Origin: an uncultured Eubacteriales bacterium
Lineage (GTDB): Bacteria > Bacillota > Clostridia > Peptostreptococcales > Anaerovoracaceae
Length of the DNA: 22,797 nucleotides
Assembly (NCBI GenBank): GCA_905206455.1
Contig: CAJLHL010000031.1
Location: 1 to 22,797 of the forward strand
Direction of reading: 5' to 3'
Below the pieces are notes generated by a model, which saw nothing but the letters and a program-made list of their open reading frames with translations, had not been told where the DNA came from and ran no database searches. Positions 16,140-22,797 of the stretch are shown here, one piece after another. Made by a program: the position numbers and the translations under genes. The stretch's first letter is position 1. Every line of letters starts with the position of its first letter.

Positions 16140-16187
16140 GAGGCCGAAGAAACAGATACCGCCCGGCGCTGTATTGAAATCGGCCTC
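16140..16187 (-). ncRNA. Structured leader element upstream of the phosphoesterase
   Basis: GAGGCCGA and TCGGCCTC enclose 32 bases that can pair further (CAATAC with GTAT and TG), giving a tiered 48-base hairpin on the minus strand about 100 bases before the phosphoesterase start. It matches no riboswitch class that I can recognise. It may be a leader RNA structure or simply an intergenic inverted repeat. Confidence 0.35.
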
Positions 16188-16192
16188 ACGCT

Positions 16193-16211
16193 CCGGTCAA
16201 ACCGACCGGTC
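16193..16211. repeat. Short inverted repeat in the phosphoesterase upstream region
   Basis: CCGGTC and GACCGG flank AAACC, and the right arm extends into the eight-base palindrome GACCGGTC. It is placed next to the larger structured element. No function is assigned. Confidence 0.35.
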
Positions 16212-16311
16212 AGAACTCTGTTTCGATTTGAACCAATATAGTTTATTCTATGTTTCCAGCTAAGTAAAGAAATCTATCGGGATAAAAATCTTAATTTTTT
16301 CTCTGATTTTG

Positions 16312-17016
16312 TCACTTTTCGTGCGGTTCACCGGAGGTTTCCGCTTTTCTTTGATCGTTTATCGTCGATATTAAATCGATCAGCTGTCCCGGGGTTTCCA
16401 AACAGTAATCCGGCACATACTCTCCCGACGCAGTTCCCTTTGGAATAGCCGCGCTCCAGTTCACCAGGACAGCCGGTACTCCCGCATTTTTAGCACAGAG
16501 AATGTCTTGCTTTGTATCGCCGACCATGACAGCCTGCTCTCTCGATGATTCCAGATTTTTCAAAGCGATATCGATCGGCTGCGGATCGGGTTTATGCTTC
16601 GTCACATCGTCCGCCGTGATGATGACATCAAAAAATTTTTCTATTCCGAATTTATCCAGTCCCTGATATGTGGTAGGCTTCAGTCTTGAAGTTACGAGAG
16701 CCATTCGAAAACCTTTTTTTCGCAATTCTTCCAGCATCTTATACACGCCGGGAAACAGCTGAATCAGATCGAGAAAATGCTCTTTCTGATAGCTTCTGTA
16801 AATTTCCACATTTTTTTCCACCTCATCCGCATCTCCGCCGAAAAAATGATGCATCGTCATTTTCAGCGGTTCTCCGAACGTGGCCAGAAGGACGCTTTCC
16901 TCCGCCTTTTTCCCCCGCAGCTGCTCAAAAGTATACTGCCAGGATTTAATGATCATATCATTGGTGTCCATGATCGTTCCGTCAAAGTCAAAAAGAATCG
17001 TATCGATATTTTTCAT
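16312..17016 (-). CDS. HAD-superfamily phosphatase (PpaX/Gph-like)
   Basis: The 234-residue protein belongs to HAD subfamily IA. Motif I is DFDGT with nucleophile D10 and acid-base D12; motif II is T109-S110 in ALVTS; motif III is K142 in HKPDP; and motif IV has D167 and D171 in MVGDTKQD. The helical cap between residues 15 and 90 fits pyrophosphatase PpaX and phosphoglycolate phosphatases, and the substrate cannot be narrowed further. GGGAG lies seven bases before the ATG. It follows asnS by 88 bases without a clear promoter or terminator, so the two are probably co-transcribed. I see no strong terminator after it. Confidence 0.9.
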   Translation of the reverse strand: MKNIDTILFDFDGTIMDTNDMIIKSWQYTFEQLRGKKAEESVLLATFGEPLKMTMHHFFGGDADEVEKNVEIYRSYQKEHFLDLIQLFPGVYKMLEELRKKGFRMALVTSRLKPTTYQGLDKFGIEKFFDVIITADDVTKHKPDPQPIDIALKNLESSREQAVMVGDTKQDILCAKNAGVPAVLVNWSAAIPKGTASGEYVPDYCLETPGQLIDLISTINDQRKAETSGEPHEK

Positions 17017-17104
17017 TTCTGTACTCCCATCTGCACGGCGTATCCGTTCTCTTGACAGTTTTATGCTTTTTTCCGCCCCTTTTTCGCCGATCCCCCGGAA
17101 AAAC

Positions 17105-18496
17105 TTAGAACTCCAGAGACTTCGGCGTCCTCGGGAAAGGAATCACATCCCGAATATTCGCCATACCAGTCACATACATGACCATACGGTCGAAGCCGAG
17201 ACCGAAACCGGCGTGTTTCACACCGCCGTATTTCCGAAGGTCGAGATACCACTCGTAGCCTTCTTCCTCCATTCCCATCTCTTCCATACGGGCCTTCAGT
17301 ACCTCGCGGCGTTCTTCTCTCTGGCTGCCTCCGACGATTTCTCCGATTCCCGGCGTCAGGAGATCCGCCGCCGCCACCGTCTTCCCGTCATCGTTGAGAC
17401 GCATATAAAACGCCTTGATTTCTTTCGGATAATCCGTAACAAAAACCGGCCCTTTAAAAACTTCGTCTGTCAGATAACGTTCGTGCTCCGTCTGCAGATC
17501 GATCCCCCACTCTATCGGATATTCGAAAGCTTTTCCTGATTTTTTTAGTATTTCCACCGCTTCCGTATAGGTGATTCTGGCAAAATCCGCATCTACGACA
17601 GAAATCAGACGCTGCTTCAGACCCTTTGCCACAAAAGAATCGAAAAAATCTACTTCCTCCGGTGCGTTTTCCAGCACATAAGCGATGAGAAAGCGAATCA
17701 TATCTTCCGCCAGATCCATATCGTCTTTTAAATCCGCAAAGGCGATTTCCGGCTCGATCATCCAGAATTCAGAGGCATGACGCGCCGTATTGGAATTTTC
17801 CGCCCGGAATGTCGGACCGAAAGTGTAGACGTCTTTAAACGCCAGCGCAAAGATTTCCGCCTCCAGCTGCCCGCTTACCGTCAGAGACGCCGGTTTTCCG
17901 AAGAAATCCCGGCTATAGTCCACGGCACCGCTTTCTGACCGCGGTAATTTCCCCAGATTGAAAGAAGTCACGTGAAACATCTCTCCCGCGCCTTCAGCGT
18001 CGCTGCCCGTAATAATCGGCGTATGGACATAGACAAATCCGCGCTCCTGGAAAAATTTGTGAACAGCATATGCCAGCAGGGATCTGACCCGAAAAACCGC
18101 TGAAAAAGTATTGCTTCTGGGACGAAGATGCGCGATTTCCCGAAGAAATTCCATACTGTGACGCTTTTTCTGCAGAGGATAGGACGGATCCGACAGCGCC
18201 TCCACTTCCGCACTGCGCGCTTTGATTTCAAAAGGCTGCTTTCCCTCCGGCGTCAGCTCTACGATCCCCCGCACCGTCACCGCAGAAGCTGTAAGTACCC
18301 GGGAGATCTCTTCAAAGTTCTCCAGAAACGCTTTTTCATAAACTACCTGAACCGAACGAAAAAACGTACCGTCATTCAATTCGATAAAACCGAAGGATTT
18401 CGACGCCCGGTTTGTCCGCACCCATCCGCTGATCTCCACCGCATTGCCGGAGAGAGATGCGTATTCTCTATATAAATCTCTGATATTCAAGAACAT
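17105..18496 (-). CDS. asnS: Asparaginyl-tRNA synthetase
   Basis: AsnS charges tRNA-Asn with asparagine. From the selected start it is 463 residues, the usual family length. The N-terminal OB-fold anticodon-binding domain contains EISGWVRTNR and FGFIELNDG; the class II core has motif 2 FGPTFRAENSNTARH and motif 3 GFGLGFDRMVMYV. An open frame continues 36 codons upstream, but that part has no family similarity, and AGGAGG lies three bases before the chosen ATG. A TTG two codons later would give a nine-base spacing, so it is an alternative start. The 5' region is long (530 bases) and has two extended -10 elements, but I found no T-box motif. Confidence 0.96.
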   Translation of the reverse strand: MFLNIRDLYREYASLSGNAVEISGWVRTNRASKSFGFIELNDGTFFRSVQVVYEKAFLENFEEISRVLTASAVTVRGIVELTPEGKQPFEIKARSAEVEALSDPSYPLQKKRHSMEFLREIAHLRPRSNTFSAVFRVRSLLAYAVHKFFQERGFVYVHTPIITGSDAEGAGEMFHVTSFNLGKLPRSESGAVDYSRDFFGKPASLTVSGQLEAEIFALAFKDVYTFGPTFRAENSNTARHASEFWMIEPEIAFADLKDDMDLAEDMIRFLIAYVLENAPEEVDFFDSFVAKGLKQRLISVVDADFARITYTEAVEILKKSGKAFEYPIEWGIDLQTEHERYLTDEVFKGPVFVTDYPKEIKAFYMRLNDDGKTVAAADLLTPGIGEIVGGSQREERREVLKARMEEMGMEEEGYEWYLDLRKYGGVKHAGFGLGFDRMVMYVTGMANIRDVIPFPRTPKSLEF

Positions 18497-18689
18497 CAAC
18501 CTCCTATTACCTGAAAAATCCCGCACCATCGCGGCCAGACAGATCCTGCTGAAACAGAACTGCGACAAACTCCCCGGATCATATTTCCGCAGAGATCTCC
18601 GCACAGCGCCGGAGAATCCCTCTCCTTTGCATTTCCCGTATCCGGTCCCTGCCGCCGTAACCCCGGATACATTGTCGGGATGATTGTAC

Positions 18690-18715
18690 TATGCCGGCTA
18701 CGGCGCAGCCTTCGT
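18690..18715 (-). repeat. Diverged direct repeat, copy A
   Basis: This 26-base stretch matches positions 18946-18971 at 21 of 26 positions, and all five differences are transitions. Similarity continues less clearly on both sides, including a degenerate -10-like TACAAT next to this copy. Confidence 0.5.
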
Positions 18716-18886
18716 TTTTCCTTCCCGCGCGGCTCACCTGCCGTCTGGGAACCGACCGCTGCGTGTCCCTCAAAACCCCGGCCTCCGGAAACACCTGTAT
18801 AAAAACCGTCTTCTGTTTGCGACGAGAGCTTTGCCCGTTCAACTATCCTGTCTCGCTTTTCTCCCGTAAATCGCTGAGTTGAAGCT

Positions 18887-18892
18887 ATTATA
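18887..18892 (-). promoter_or_regulatory. Extended -10 element, asnS-proximal
   Basis: On the minus strand TATGGTATAATA contains TGG followed by the consensus TATAAT, an extended -10. No good -35 box is present at the right distance; a GC palindrome occupies that position. It is directed towards asnS. Confidence 0.5.
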
Positions 18893-18902
18893 CCATAATC
18901 TT

Positions 18903-18923
18903 CCCTGCGGCGACGCCGCAAGG
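18903..18923. promoter_or_regulatory. GC palindrome between tandem -10 elements
   Basis: TGCGGCG and CGCCGCA flank a single base, and two further outer pairs extend the symmetry after one mismatch. The element covers the -35 position of the downstream promoter and would be transcribed as a tight hairpin from the upstream one. Confidence 0.45.
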
Positions 18924-18938
18924 TCAACAATCAGAATT

Positions 18939-18944
18939 ATTATA
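18939..18944 (-). promoter_or_regulatory. Extended -10 element, asnS-distal
   Basis: A second copy of the 12-mer TATGGTATAATA, 52 bases upstream of the first, has the same extended -10 layout. It borders copy B of the diverged repeat. Confidence 0.5.
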
Positions 18945-18945
18945 C

Positions 18946-18971
18946 CATACCGGCTGCAGCGCAGTCTTCGT
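18946..18971 (-). repeat. Diverged direct repeat, copy B
   Basis: This is the partner of the copy at 18690-18715. Unlike that copy, it is flanked by an intact TATAAT. A hairpin of CCTGTC and GACAGG lies next to it at 18992-19010. Confidence 0.5.
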
Positions 18972-19026
18972 CTTTTTCCTGTCACGACTCGCCTGTCACG
19001 GAGAGACAGGTTAATGTGTTTTTGTT

Positions 19027-20313
19027 TTATGCTGTGCGATTTTTTTGAGGCAGCAGACGAGGTTCCGCCTCCGGCAGAGTAAATCCTTCGCTTAAATAAG
19101 TGATCTTATTCGCCAGATATTGAAACTGTTCTCTGTTCTCTTCTGAAAAGCCGATGGTCACTTCGTGAGAAAACAACCGATCGATTCTCAAATCGGCACA
19201 CATTACATCTACAGACAGCGTAATCGTGCCGTCCTGATTCTGCCGGCAGCTGCGAACCTCCGGCACCAGTGAAGAATATTCAGGAAGATGGTCGCCGTAA
19301 GACGACTGCCAGGGATAGCTTTTATTTCTGCTGTCGTACAGCGTCCTTTGGCGAAATTCCGGCAGTGAAATATCAAAATACGGCAAAATAGTACGTTCAA
19401 ATATCCCTTCCGGAATACGGTAATAATAGTACGGATCTGTAAAAGACGGGTATGTTTTTTCATCAAAAGAACTGCCAGTCTTCATCTCATACAGATACTC
19501 CAGCAGATCATTGAAACAGAGATCCCCGTAATCTGAAGAATCCCAGCTGCAGAGAAACAGATTTGCTCCGCTGTATCCCACCGGACTGATATATTTTTTG
19601 CGGTAATCGCCCATCTCCGGATCCTCCGGCTCCAGACGAATCATTACATAGTCATCTGAAGCAAACGAATAGGAATCCTCGAAACCATAGTAAAAATGTT
19701 TCCGTTCCGTCAGCTCCCAGCCGATGACAGTATTTTTTCCAAAGCCATCGATTTCCATCCCACCCTTTTCATCAAAAGATACCGATGCTGTAATGCAGTA
19801 TTTTTCCCCTTTGCAAAATCTCAAGCTGCAATAGTAAAAACCGCCGGAAGGTTTTACCCAGATTAAATTCTGCTCCGCCGTCTCCTTCCCGCTCTTCATC
19901 GATTCCCAAAACTCGAAAATCTCTTCCGGATTTTCGAGAAAAGGAGGGCAGACCGGATCCGTATTGAGAACGGGAAATCCCCGTTCCGCCAGCCGGTCCT
20001 CAATCCGGTCGATGAGATCCCGATCCGGATTGCCTTTTCTGTTTCCGTCTCCGTCCGCGCCCTTTTCTCCCGGATAGATATCGCAATACATCGAGACCAC
20101 TGCTTCACACTGCGCTGTCAGATCGGAAATTTCCTTTTCATCGATTTTTTCCGAAAGATTCCCCCTTTCTGCATTCCCTTTGTCTCCTGCCGAATCGCTC
20201 TCTCCTGTCTCACCCCGCCAGTCGGCGGAAAACGCGCTGTCAGCTGTATCACAGGCCGCTGTGAAAATTATAACGGCAGCGATCAGAGCTGCCGCAGCAA
20301 TAAATTGTCTCAT
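19027..20313 (-). CDS. Lipoprotein of unknown function (DUF6070-like), predicted BlaI target
   Basis: The 428-residue product has a hydrophobic signal ending in TAAC with C21, a somewhat atypical lipobox, so it is probably anchored outside the membrane. A Ser/Asp/Glu/Gly-rich linker to about residue 50 precedes the folded part. The rest resembles clostridial proteins that I recall as DUF6070, with PYFDISLPEFRQRTLYD and a C-terminal stretch with VRSCRQNQDGTITLSVDVM; the assignment is from memory. No catalytic motif is visible. The start has only GAGGG immediately before the ATG, a poor ribosome site, and no alternative in-frame start. A BlaI-type operator lies 22 bases upstream, next to a TAAAAT -10, so it should be induced with blaI-blaR1. 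Confidence 0.8.
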   Translation of the reverse strand: MRQFIAAAALIAAVIIFTAACDTADSAFSADWRGETGESDSAGDKGNAERGNLSEKIDEKEISDLTAQCEAVVSMYCDIYPGEKGADGDGNRKGNPDRDLIDRIEDRLAERGFPVLNTDPVCPPFLENPEEIFEFWESMKSGKETAEQNLIWVKPSGGFYYCSLRFCKGEKYCITASVSFDEKGGMEIDGFGKNTVIGWELTERKHFYYGFEDSYSFASDDYVMIRLEPEDPEMGDYRKKYISPVGYSGANLFLCSWDSSDYGDLCFNDLLEYLYEMKTGSSFDEKTYPSFTDPYYYYRIPEGIFERTILPYFDISLPEFRQRTLYDSRNKSYPWQSSYGDHLPEYSSLVPEVRSCRQNQDGTITLSVDVMCADLRIDRLFSHEVTIGFSEENREQFQYLANKITYLSEGFTLPEAEPRLLPQKNRTA

Positions 20314-20335
20314 CCCTCGTCTTCTTTCTTTAAAA

Positions 20336-20347
20336 TTACATTTGTAG
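20336..20347 (-). promoter_or_regulatory. BlaI-type operator of the lipoprotein gene
   Basis: The minus strand shows TACAAATGTAA, identical over 11 bases to the site upstream of blaI, with the TACA/TGTA dyad known for BlaI and MecI. It is seven bases after a TAAAAT -10 and 22 bases before the start codon. Confidence 0.8.
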
Positions 20348-20349
20348 TA

Positions 20350-20410
20350 TTAAATTTTAAAATACCGGGGTGTTTCCGAAGAACAGATTTCCAACTCCGG
20401 AACACCCCCG
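20350..20410 (-). terminator. Terminator downstream of blaR1
   Basis: On the minus strand GGGGGTGTTCCGGAG pairs with CTTCGGAAACACCCC, with one bulge, around a 13-base loop. A T-rich tail follows, interrupted by A residues. It separates blaR1 from the lipoprotein gene. Confidence 0.75.
20354..20359 (-). promoter_or_regulatory. -10 element of the lipoprotein gene
   Basis: TAAAAT on the minus strand lies seven bases before the operator, mirroring the blaI promoter, where the gap is six. No recognisable -35 box is found at 17 bases (TCTTCG only), and the element sits in the tail of the blaR1 terminator. Confidence 0.5.
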
Positions 20411-20440
20411 TTTTATCACGATGATACCATATCCTGCAGA

Positions 20441-22237
20441 TCATACGGTGACATAAATTCCCTTCTCCCGCAGAATTTCACAGGCGATCTCCATCGCCCG
20501 GCCGCCGGAAGCGCCGTCTTCACTCTGAAGACTGACCGCAAAGAAAAGTGTCTTCTCTCCTTTTTCCGCAAATCCGACAAACCAGCCGTTCTGCACCTCT
20601 GTGCCGCGGCTGCCTGTTCCTGTCTTTCCGTAGAGTCTAACGTCCCCTGACTGAGCTACGAGCATCGCTTCTTTCACCGCAGAGACATTCTCTTCTTTAA
20701 AGCCGAATTCATTGTGATAGAATTTTTTCAGCAGCTCGGTCTGCTCTACAGCAGAAATCTTCAGTGCGGAACCGTTCCAATAAGTTTCCGTATCTTTTCC
20801 CACATACTCATTGCCATAGCCGATTTTCCGGTAAAATTCTTCCAGTTTCCGAATTCCTGACCGACGGTCCAGTTCACTGAAATACCAGTTTACCGATCGC
20901 TGCATGGCGGAGGACAGGTTCTGCTCCTGATTCCAGGAAGAAAAAGCGTATTTTGTTCCGTTCCACGGGATTACACTGTGATCCGGCGAGATCAGACCTT
21001 CTTCCAGTGCATTGAGCCCGCTGTAAATCTTATATGTAGAACACGGAGACACTCTCTGAAAAGCTTTCCGACGGTCATATACTTCATATCTGTCGGCTTC
21101 CTGATCATAGATGACCGCGCATCCCGGCATATCTGAAAAATATCGGCTGAAGTCATGATCGATGACAGTCATCGAATCCTCCGGCCGATAAACATCTCCC
21201 CTGTCTGAGGAAAATGCGGAAAGCACCGGAAGCTGAAAAATTATGACACACGCTGCGACACACAGTACCGACACTCCTCTCAGCGACGTTCTCCGACTTT
21301 CCCGTCTGAAATTCGTGATGCAAAGAATCCGGCGCTTCAGTCCTTCCCTGTTGCCGCACAGTCCGCTGACAGTGTACAGATTCTGCATCCGATCCCGGGC
21401 CGCAAACCGCAAAAGCGTCTGACCGTAATCCCTACGCGCCTCATCGTCGTACAGCAGGCCGAGGACCGACCAGTCACAGTAGATCTCACGATCCTGACGC
21501 ATCTGCGCCAGAGCTCCCCACAAAAAAGGATGAAACCAGAAAATCGCCTGCACTGCACAAAACAAAGAATTGACCAGATTATCCCGATGGCGGACATGCG
21601 TCAGCTCATGAAGCAGAATATGCTCTACTTCCCGCTCTCTCAGAAATTCCAGACAGAATCCCGGAACAATCACATATTGCTTCTTAACACCGAAGCTGCA
21701 TGGAACGCTCAAAAGATCCGACTGCAGAAAAACGATATTTTCCCATTTCTCTTCCCTGATCCCTACTCTGAGACAGCATCTCTGAAAGAGTTCTTTCTGG
21801 TGCCGCGGCGGAAATACACCCTTTCGGTGAATTGCCCGCAGCCGGATGAAACCGTGCAGATAAATACCTGCGGCGATCAGAGCTCCGGCCAGCCACACTG
21901 CGAGCAAAAAAGCACAAAACGCCGAACGATCCGCATCGGTAAGAGTGTCCGTGATATCTTCCGCTCCTATACTCGCTGAAAAACCGAGGTATATATCATC
22001 AGTTCCCCCTCTGACAGAAGATGCTGCGATACCTTCATAAAGCATCGCCGGTGCAGAAAAATTCCGCAACACAGAAGAGGGAACCAGAACCATTCCGAGA
22101 GACGGCAGCAGAAGGAACCAGATATAATAATGATATTTTGCGGAAAGTCTTTCGCCCAGCAGCCGTTTCGTCAGAAAAATAAGACAGATAAACAAAGCTG
22201 TGAAAAGATTACTCACGATCAAACGCATAACCAGCAT
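20441..22237 (-). CDS. blaR1: BlaR1 beta-lactam sensor-transducer, M56 metalloprotease
   Basis: BlaR1 detects beta-lactams outside the cell and triggers cleavage of BlaI. The 598-residue chain has N-terminal membrane helices, a cytosolic zinc protease domain with HELTH at 210-214 and E251 as likely third ligand, a conserved KRRI at 301-304 where known BlaR1 proteins cut themselves, a membrane segment near 320-342, and a C-terminal class D-like penicillin-binding sensor. The sensor is intact: S400-T-Y-K403, S448-V-N450, Y474-G-N476 and K538-T-G. The ATG is two bases after the blaI stop, so the two genes are translationally coupled. No beta-lactamase gene is present in the window. Confidence 0.96.
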   Translation of the reverse strand: MLVMRLIVSNLFTALFICLIFLTKRLLGERLSAKYHYYIWFLLLPSLGMVLVPSSVLRNFSAPAMLYEGIAASSVRGGTDDIYLGFSASIGAEDITDTLTDADRSAFCAFLLAVWLAGALIAAGIYLHGFIRLRAIHRKGVFPPRHQKELFQRCCLRVGIREEKWENIVFLQSDLLSVPCSFGVKKQYVIVPGFCLEFLREREVEHILLHELTHVRHRDNLVNSLFCAVQAIFWFHPFLWGALAQMRQDREIYCDWSVLGLLYDDEARRDYGQTLLRFAARDRMQNLYTVSGLCGNREGLKRRILCITNFRRESRRTSLRGVSVLCVAACVIIFQLPVLSAFSSDRGDVYRPEDSMTVIDHDFSRYFSDMPGCAVIYDQEADRYEVYDRRKAFQRVSPCSTYKIYSGLNALEEGLISPDHSVIPWNGTKYAFSSWNQEQNLSSAMQRSVNWYFSELDRRSGIRKLEEFYRKIGYGNEYVGKDTETYWNGSALKISAVEQTELLKKFYHNEFGFKEENVSAVKEAMLVAQSGDVRLYGKTGTGSRGTEVQNGWFVGFAEKGEKTLFFAVSLQSEDGASGGRAMEIACEILREKGIYVTV

Positions 22238-22239
22238 AA

Positions 22240-22626
22240 TTACCGCCTCTTTTTCTCACGCTTTTCATTCAGAATCGCCTGAAGTTCATCGAGATCGCTG
22301 TCACTCAGATCATTATCATTGAGAAAACTGACCATCATCTGATTCAGCGCTCCATCGAAAAAACGATGGAGAAACGTGCCTCTCTCCTTTTGGAGATAAC
22401 TCTCCTTCGGAACCGCCGGCGAATAGACGAAAATACGCCCCTCTTTCTCATGATACAGCGCCCCCTTTTTTTCCAGCCGCGATAACATCGTCTGAATCGT
22501 TCTCGGACTCCAGTCACTTTCCTTCGACAACCTGTCCACAATATCATTTGTATTGATCGGCGCGTATTTCCATATGACATTCATCACCTCAAACTCCGCA
22601 TCGGAAATCTGCGGCAATTTTTTCAT
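22240..22626 (-). CDS. blaI: BlaI/MecI-family transcriptional repressor
   Basis: BlaI is a dimeric winged-helix repressor inactivated by proteolysis after BlaR1 senses a beta-lactam. The 128-residue protein has the family N-terminus ISDAEFEVMNVIW, the recognition helix region WSPRTIQTMLSRLEKKG at 39-55, and a helical dimerisation domain. The bond S100-F101 lies where characterised BlaI proteins are cut before Phe, which suggests the same mechanism. A strong GGGAGGTGAT site precedes the ATG. The gene is first in the blaI-blaR1 operon, with a leader of about 110 bases and an operator next to the -10 box, so it should repress itself. Confidence 0.96.
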   Translation of the reverse strand: MKKLPQISDAEFEVMNVIWKYAPINTNDIVDRLSKESDWSPRTIQTMLSRLEKKGALYHEKEGRIFVYSPAVPKESYLQKERGTFLHRFFDGALNQMMVSFLNDNDLSDSDLDELQAILNEKREKKRR

Positions 22627-22743
22627 TTATATCACCTCCCTGACAGTATTTTCGGCAAAAGACCCTGCCGGGCTTTTTTCCTGCCCCGCCCATATTTTTG
22701 AAGCCTCTGCCATCACAGCCAACGGCTATCGTGCATATAAATC

Positions 22744-22755
22744 TTACATTTGTAA
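22744..22755 (-). promoter_or_regulatory. BlaI-type operator of blaI-blaR1
   Basis: TTACAAATGTAA on the minus strand has arms TTACA and TGTAA around two bases. With its flank AAGTATTACAAATGTAAG it closely resembles the published Bacillus licheniformis bla operators. It covers the expected transcription start, directly after the -10. Confidence 0.88.
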
Positions 22756-22760
22756 TACTT

Positions 22761-22789
22761 ATTTTATTCCTTTTTCTCTGTGAAGTCAA
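22761..22789 (-). promoter_or_regulatory. Sigma-A promoter of blaI-blaR1
   Basis: On the minus strand TTGACT (22784-22789), a spacer of exactly 17 bases and TAAAAT (22761-22766) form a near-consensus promoter. The operator begins six bases after the -10. Confidence 0.88.
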
Positions 22790-22797
22790 GGCAAAAC

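Larger units (their letters stand above)
18497..19026 (-). other. 530-base non-coding region upstream of asnS
   Basis: The open frames here have no convincing composition, start sites or similarity, so I treat the region as non-coding. It holds two extended -10 elements, a 15-base GC palindrome between them, two diverged copies of a 26-base repeat, and a CCTGTC/GACAGG hairpin near the lipoprotein stop. Transcripts from the -10 elements would carry an asnS leader of about 400 bases or more. Confidence 0.6.

Noticed and set aside
18497..18892. T-box riboswitch upstream of asnS
   Set aside because: The length and position would suit a T-box, and AGGTGAGCCGCG is vaguely similar, but the essential TGGN tRNA-contact sequence is missing and no terminator with a T run follows.
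18496..18930. Minus-strand open frame of 144 codons upstream of asnS
   Set aside because: It has an arginine-rich, low-information composition, no ribosome site and no family resemblance, and it overlaps promoter-like sequences. It is most likely a chance frame in GC-rich non-coding DNA.
16090..19012. Shared 13-mer GGAGAGACAGGTT at 16090-16102 and 19000-19012 as a third repeat copy
   Set aside because: A 13-base match is expected by chance in a window of this size, and the flanks do not align convincingly, although both sites can form small hairpins.

Overview
The window looks like chromosomal DNA from an anaerobic, Gram-positive Clostridia-type bacterium with roughly balanced GC content. 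The evidence is the clostridial-style gene order trigger factor-clpP-clpX-lon-engB, Shine-Dalgarno sites close to AGGAGG, sigma-A type promoters, a rubrerythrin, lipoprotein signal peptides and a BlaI/BlaR1 pair. The sequence alone does not fix the genus. Twenty of the 21 genes are on the minus strand; only the rubrerythrin is on the plus strand. Several starts were moved from the longest open frame to codons with a proper ribosome binding site (clpX, asnS, engB). Two genes use GTG (the ABC ATPase and the DUF6873-like protein).

Layout in the direction of transcription (high to low coordinates). At the right edge, blaI and blaR1 form an operon behind a near-consensus promoter with a BlaI-type operator. 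Next is a large lipoprotein gene of unknown function that carries the same operator next to the same -10 sequence. A 530-base non-coding stretch with two extended -10 elements, a GC palindrome and a degenerate repeat precedes asnS, which is followed by a HAD phosphatase. A second group holds a membrane-anchored metallophosphoesterase, a DUF6873-like protein and an Elp3-like radical SAM protein. Then come three units that together hold a polar amino acid ABC transporter: the binding protein, a uridine phosphorylase, and the permease with its ATPase, each unit with its own promoter candidate and the first two ended by strong terminators. The rubrerythrin and a CYTH-domain phosphatase are divergent. 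The left third is the protein quality-control cluster tig-clpP-clpX-lon, followed by the ribosome-assembly GTPase engB, a small YkvA-type membrane protein and hpt.

How the parts work together. Trigger factor, ClpXP and Lon cover folding and degradation of cytosolic proteins. The ABC proteins, uridine phosphorylase and Hpt supply amino acids and salvaged bases. BlaR1 keeps every catalytic motif expected of a beta-lactam sensor-protease, and BlaI keeps its DNA-binding domain and likely cleavage site. No beta-lactamase gene lies in the window; the only visible non-autoregulatory target is the lipoprotein. That two-operon BlaI regulon is the observation most worth following. Most of the remainder is conserved housekeeping DNA. 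The other points of interest are operator-like palindromes and RNA hairpins between genes.
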